Shown: one piece after another, positions 5,053-7,287 of the stretch
Layout of the letters: the number at the start of each line of letters is the position of its first letter
Position numbering within the stretch: the stretch's first letter is position 1
Assembly (NCBI GenBank): GCA_963656085.1
Contig: CAVKHV010000070.1
Coordinates: forward strand, 1 to 7,287
DNA length: 7,287 nucleotides
From: CAVALG01 sp963656085
Lineage (GTDB): Bacteria; Bacillota; Clostridia; Oscillospirales; Acutalibacteraceae
Direction: 5' to 3'
Notes under the pieces: generated by a model
The model's input: the letters and a program-made list of their open reading frames with translations, nothing else
What the model was told of the DNA's origin: nothing
The model's database searches: none
Position numbers and translations under genes: made by a program

Positions 5053-5081
5053 ATTTTATATGCAATGGGCGGTTTTGTCAA
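5053..5081 (-). promoter_or_regulatory. Strong sigma70 promoter of the split tRNA-Pro
   Basis: On the minus strand the -35 is TTGACA (5081-5076), the spacer is 17 nt, and the -10 is TAAAAT (5058-5053). Transcription would begin near 5046, about 40 nt before the tRNA 5' end. It lies only 19 nt beyond the pyrophosphatase stop. Confidence 0.82.
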
Positions 5082-5099
5082 CTGTTATTTTCACTATCT

Positions 5100-5549
5100 T
5101 CACTTGCAAAATTTCTCTTTATAACTTTCAATTGCGGCGGCAACTACCCTAATAGCATCCTCTTTTCCGCTTACCTCGTTTACCGCGGTTTCTTTGTTTT
5201 CAAGATTTTTATAAACCTTAAAAAAGTGGCGCATCTCGTCAAAAATGTGCTGCGGCAACTGGTCAATATTGGTGTAGTGATTATATGTCGGGTCATTATA
5301 AGGTATAGCAATGATTTTTTCGTCATTATTCCCGTTATCTATCATCGCTATAACGCCTATCGGGTAAGCGCGTACAAGGGTAAGCGGTTCAAGCGGTTCG
5401 GAACACAGAAGCAGAACATCAAGCGGATCCTTATCATCACCGTAAGTGCGCGGTATAAACCCGTAGTTTGCAGGATAGTGTGTGGAAGTGTACAGTATTC
5501 TGTCAAGAATTATGTATCCGCTTTCTTTATCCAGTTCATACTTTTTCTT
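5100..5549 (-). CDS. ppa: Inorganic pyrophosphatase, family I (5' end lost in gap)
   Basis: The 149 visible residues run from KKKYELDKESG to a TGA at 5100-5102. This is the soluble Mg-dependent enzyme that hydrolyses pyrophosphate to phosphate. Family landmarks in order are K-x-E near the start, a DRILY segment, HYPANYGFIP, the metal-binding acidic motif GDDKDPLDVL, and a Y-x-x-Y (YNHYTN) in the substrate site. The enzyme is normally about 170-180 residues, so roughly 25-30 N-terminal residues lie in the N run. The usual acidic signature is D-[SGDN]-D-[PE]; here the second position is K (DKDPLD), a mild departure. It is the last gene of a leftward operon after the aminotransferase. No terminator is visible before the tRNA promoter. 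Confidence 0.93.
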   Translation of the reverse strand, partial: KKKYELDKESGYIILDRILYTSTHYPANYGFIPRTYGDDKDPLDVLLLCSEPLEPLTLVRAYPIGVIAMIDNGNNDEKIIAIPYNDPTYNHYTNIDQLPQHIFDEMRHFFKVYKNLENKETAVNEVSGKEDAIRVVAAAIESYKEKFCK

Positions 5550-5728
5550 NNNNNNNNNNNNNNNNNNNNNNNNNNNNNNNNNNNNNNNNNNNNNNNNNNN
5601 NNNNNNNNNNNNNNNNNNNNNNNNNNNNNNNNNNNNNNNNNNNNNNNNNNNNNNNNNNNNNNNNNNNNNNNNNNNNNNNNNNNNNNNNNNNNNNNNNNNN
5701 NNNNNNNNNNNNNNNNNNNNNNNNNNNN
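5550..5728. other. Assembly gap (179 N)
   Basis: The run of N hides the aminotransferase C-terminus (about 20-25 residues by comparison with usual length) and the pyrophosphatase N-terminus (about 25-30 residues). These together need about 150-165 nt, so the gap size agrees with two adjacent genes and little between them. Any reading frame passing through it is not meaningful. Confidence 0.97.
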
Positions 5729-6867
5729 ATCTTTTCGTCATTCATAGTGGAATAGTTAAGGCGTAAAGAACTGCACGGGCGCTCCATATCCACCATAAAG
5801 GTGTTGCCGGGCACATAAACTACCTTTTTCGCTATCGCTTTTTTGGAAAGCGCAAGCGAATCCACTTTGTGACCGAGGTCGCACCAAATAAACAATCCGC
5901 CGCCCGGTTTTGTGTAATAAACATCCTGTGGGAAATAAGTCTTAATCGCGTCAAGCATAGTACCGCATTTATGCGCGTAATTAATCCGCATTTTACCTAT
6001 AAGCGCGTCAAGATCGTAATTGTTTATAAATTCGGTTGCAAGCAGTTGCGGCAACATCGCCGTATGTACATCGGACACCTGTTTGGCAACAACTAATTTT
6101 TGGGTAATTTCCTTGTTGGCGCAAACAAAGCCGAGGCGCAAACCGGGTGCCAGTATTTTAGAGAAAGAGCCGCAGTATACCACAACCCCATCTGTATCCA
6201 TTGACTTTATCGTAGGTGTTTTTGTACCGTCAAATGTGAGTTCACCGTACGGGTTATCTTCAATTATAACAACGCCGTGCCGCTTTGCGAGTTCATACAT
6301 TCTTTTACGCTTTTGGGCAGGCATAGTTATACCTGTGGGGTTTTGGAATGTAGGTATTGTGTATATCATTTTTACGGATTTTTCTTTGTTCAAAACATCT
6401 TCAAGATAATCCATATCCATACCGTCGTCCTGTACGGGAACACCGATAAGTTTTGCGCCGTATGAGCGGAAAGCATTTAAAGCACCGATAAAACTCGGTT
6501 CTTCAACAATAATTGCGTCGCCCTCGTTAAGCAGAGCTTTAGCGGTAAGTTCCACGCCCTGCTGACCGCCCGAAACAACAATAACCTCGTCTGAGTCTGT
6601 TCCGATATTCTCTGTGTTTTTAAGGCGTTTTTTTATAAGCTCACGCAACGGTGTATAGCCCTCTGTTATGCCGTATTGGAGCGACAAAACAGGTTGCTCG
6701 GTTAACAGTTTTTGCGCAATCTCTGCAAGTTCCGTGTTGGGAAACAGTTCGGGCGCAGGGTTTCCGCCGGCTAAAGATATAACCTCCGGGTCGGCGGCGT
6801 ATTTAAAAATTTCACGGATAGCCGAACCCTTAAGTCCGCTTATCCTGTTTGAAAATTTGTAATTCAT
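5729..6867 (-). CDS. PLP-dependent aminotransferase, class I/II, 2-aminoadipate type (3' end in gap)
   Basis: The 379 visible residues form a fold-type I aminotransferase, which moves an amino group from an amino acid to a 2-oxoacid in the cytoplasm. Landmarks: SLAGGNPAPELFP (31-43), LQYGITEGYTPLRE (63-76), GGQQGVEL cofactor-binding turn (100-107), N176 in FQNPTG, D204 and Y207 in EDNPYGE, the PLP lysine K237 in GSFSKILAPGLRLG with R244, and the substrate-carboxylate arginine R369 in SSLRLNYS. This set is typical of the LysN/2-aminoadipate and MocR-related branch; no N-terminal GntR domain is present. ATG at 6867 follows AGGAAG (spacing about 9) that overlaps the stop of the ACT gene, so the two are coupled. 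The exact substrate cannot be told; aromatic or branched-chain acids are plausible given the ACT partner. Confidence 0.92.
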
Positions 6868-6880
6868 AATTTTACACTTC

Positions 6881-7287
6881 CTATATTCTGTAAATATCGG
6901 CAGGGTTTATTTTGCTGAAGCCGTGATCAATAAGCGCTTTCTCGGCTGCATTTTCATCATCAACACGGATAACCATAAGCGCCTTGCCGGATACTTTGCC
7001 CACGCAGGCGTACATATATTCAACATTCAGCCCTGCGTCTGCCAATGTGTGCAGGATTTCGCCCGCGCCGCCCGGCGCGTCGTCCATCGCTACGGCAACA
7101 ACGCTGTTTACGCATACCACAACGCCCGAATCGGTAAGCGCCTGTTTAGCCTTGTGGGGGTCATCAACTATCAGCCTTAAAATTCCAAATTCCGAAGTGT
7201 CCGCAAGTGAGAGTGCACTGATGTTCACTCCGCTTTTTGATAATTCGTCAATAGCAGCACAAAGTCTGCCCGGCTTATTTTCAAGAA
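6881..7287 (-). CDS. ACT-domain amino-acid-binding protein (partial, 5' end outside window)
   Basis: 134 residues are visible up to the TAG at 6881-6883, beginning LENKPGRLCAAIDELSKSG. Two ACT repeats are seen: about 1-65 (ENKPGRL, VNISALSLADTSEFGILRL) and about 66-134 (DAPGGAGEILHTLADAGLNVEYMY, KALMVIRVDD). ACT pairs bind small ligands, usually amino acids, as regulatory dimers. I recognise the type as the stand-alone protein of about 140 residues often found near phenylacetate-CoA ligase or indolepyruvate oxidoreductase genes in Clostridia. The frame stays open to the window edge, so the GTG near 7228 is an internal valine, and about 8 N-terminal residues are missing. Only 13 nt separate it from the aminotransferase. 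This suggests amino-acid sensing or regulation linked to that enzyme, which is inference. Confidence 0.88.
   Translation of the reverse strand, partial: LENKPGRLCAAIDELSKSGVNISALSLADTSEFGILRLIVDDPHKAKQALTDSGVVVCVNSVVAVAMDDAPGGAGEILHTLADAGLNVEYMYACVGKVSGKALMVIRVDDENAAEKALIDHGFSKINPADIYRI

Noticed and set aside
4953..5747. Plus-strand open frames through the tRNA half, pyrophosphatase antisense and N gap
   Set aside because: They are antisense to a clear pyrophosphatase and pass through unknown bases.
7226..7228. GTG start for the ACT protein
   Set aside because: The open frame and the ACT motif (ENKPGRL) continue upstream to the window edge, so this codon is internal.

Overview
This looks like a piece of a draft genome or metagenome bin from a low-to-mid GC Firmicute, most likely a gut Clostridia (Oscillospiraceae/Ruminococcaceae-like). 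The signs are strong AGGAGG ribosome sites, Tn916-type integrases, an IS3-family insertion sequence, and housekeeping genes of clostridial type. A run of 179 N at 5550-5728 shows it is a scaffold with an unresolved gap. The genus assignment is an impression from protein style, not a search result.

Left edge (1-321): the last 18 codons of what is probably the GTPase gene obg end at 59. A compact multi-hairpin inverted repeat (102-246) follows, directly abutting an orphan tRNA T-arm and acceptor 3' strand of proline type (251-275). No 5' half of that tRNA is visible.

Mobile region (322-4365): a complete IS3-family element (about 322-1610, orfA and orfB with an intact DD(35)E triad) sits upstream of two tyrosine recombinase genes (1719-2885 and 2882-4327). 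The two overlap by 4 nt, are co-linear paralogues, and have their catalytic residues at the same residue numbers. The second has a C-terminal extension that looks like a second copy of the N-terminal AP2-like arm-binding module. A terminator hairpin closes this pair. I see no excisionase, relaxase or other cargo.

tRNA-Pro attachment array (4494-5081, minus strand): a complete tRNA-Pro(TGG) with encoded CCA and its own terminator is preceded by a 194-bp tandem repeat. Each unit carries a promoter-like site and ends in a tRNA-Pro 5' half. At the far end is a third, different tRNA-Pro 5' half that still has a near-consensus promoter. At all three junctions the shared sequence is the 7-nt anticodon loop TTTGGGA, and the flanks change on both sides of it. 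That is what site-specific recombination by tyrosine recombinases with a 7-bp overlap would leave. This array next to the integrase pair is the most interesting part of the window.

Right part (5100-7287, minus strand): a conserved-looking operon reads leftward: an amino-acid-binding ACT-domain protein (cut by the window edge), a PLP-dependent class I/II aminotransferase of the 2-aminoadipate/MocR-related type (3' end in the N gap), and a family I inorganic pyrophosphatase (5' end in the gap). The split tRNA-Pro promoter begins 19 nt beyond the pyrophosphatase stop. The mobile region therefore appears to have been inserted beside or into a tRNA-Pro gene flanking this operon.
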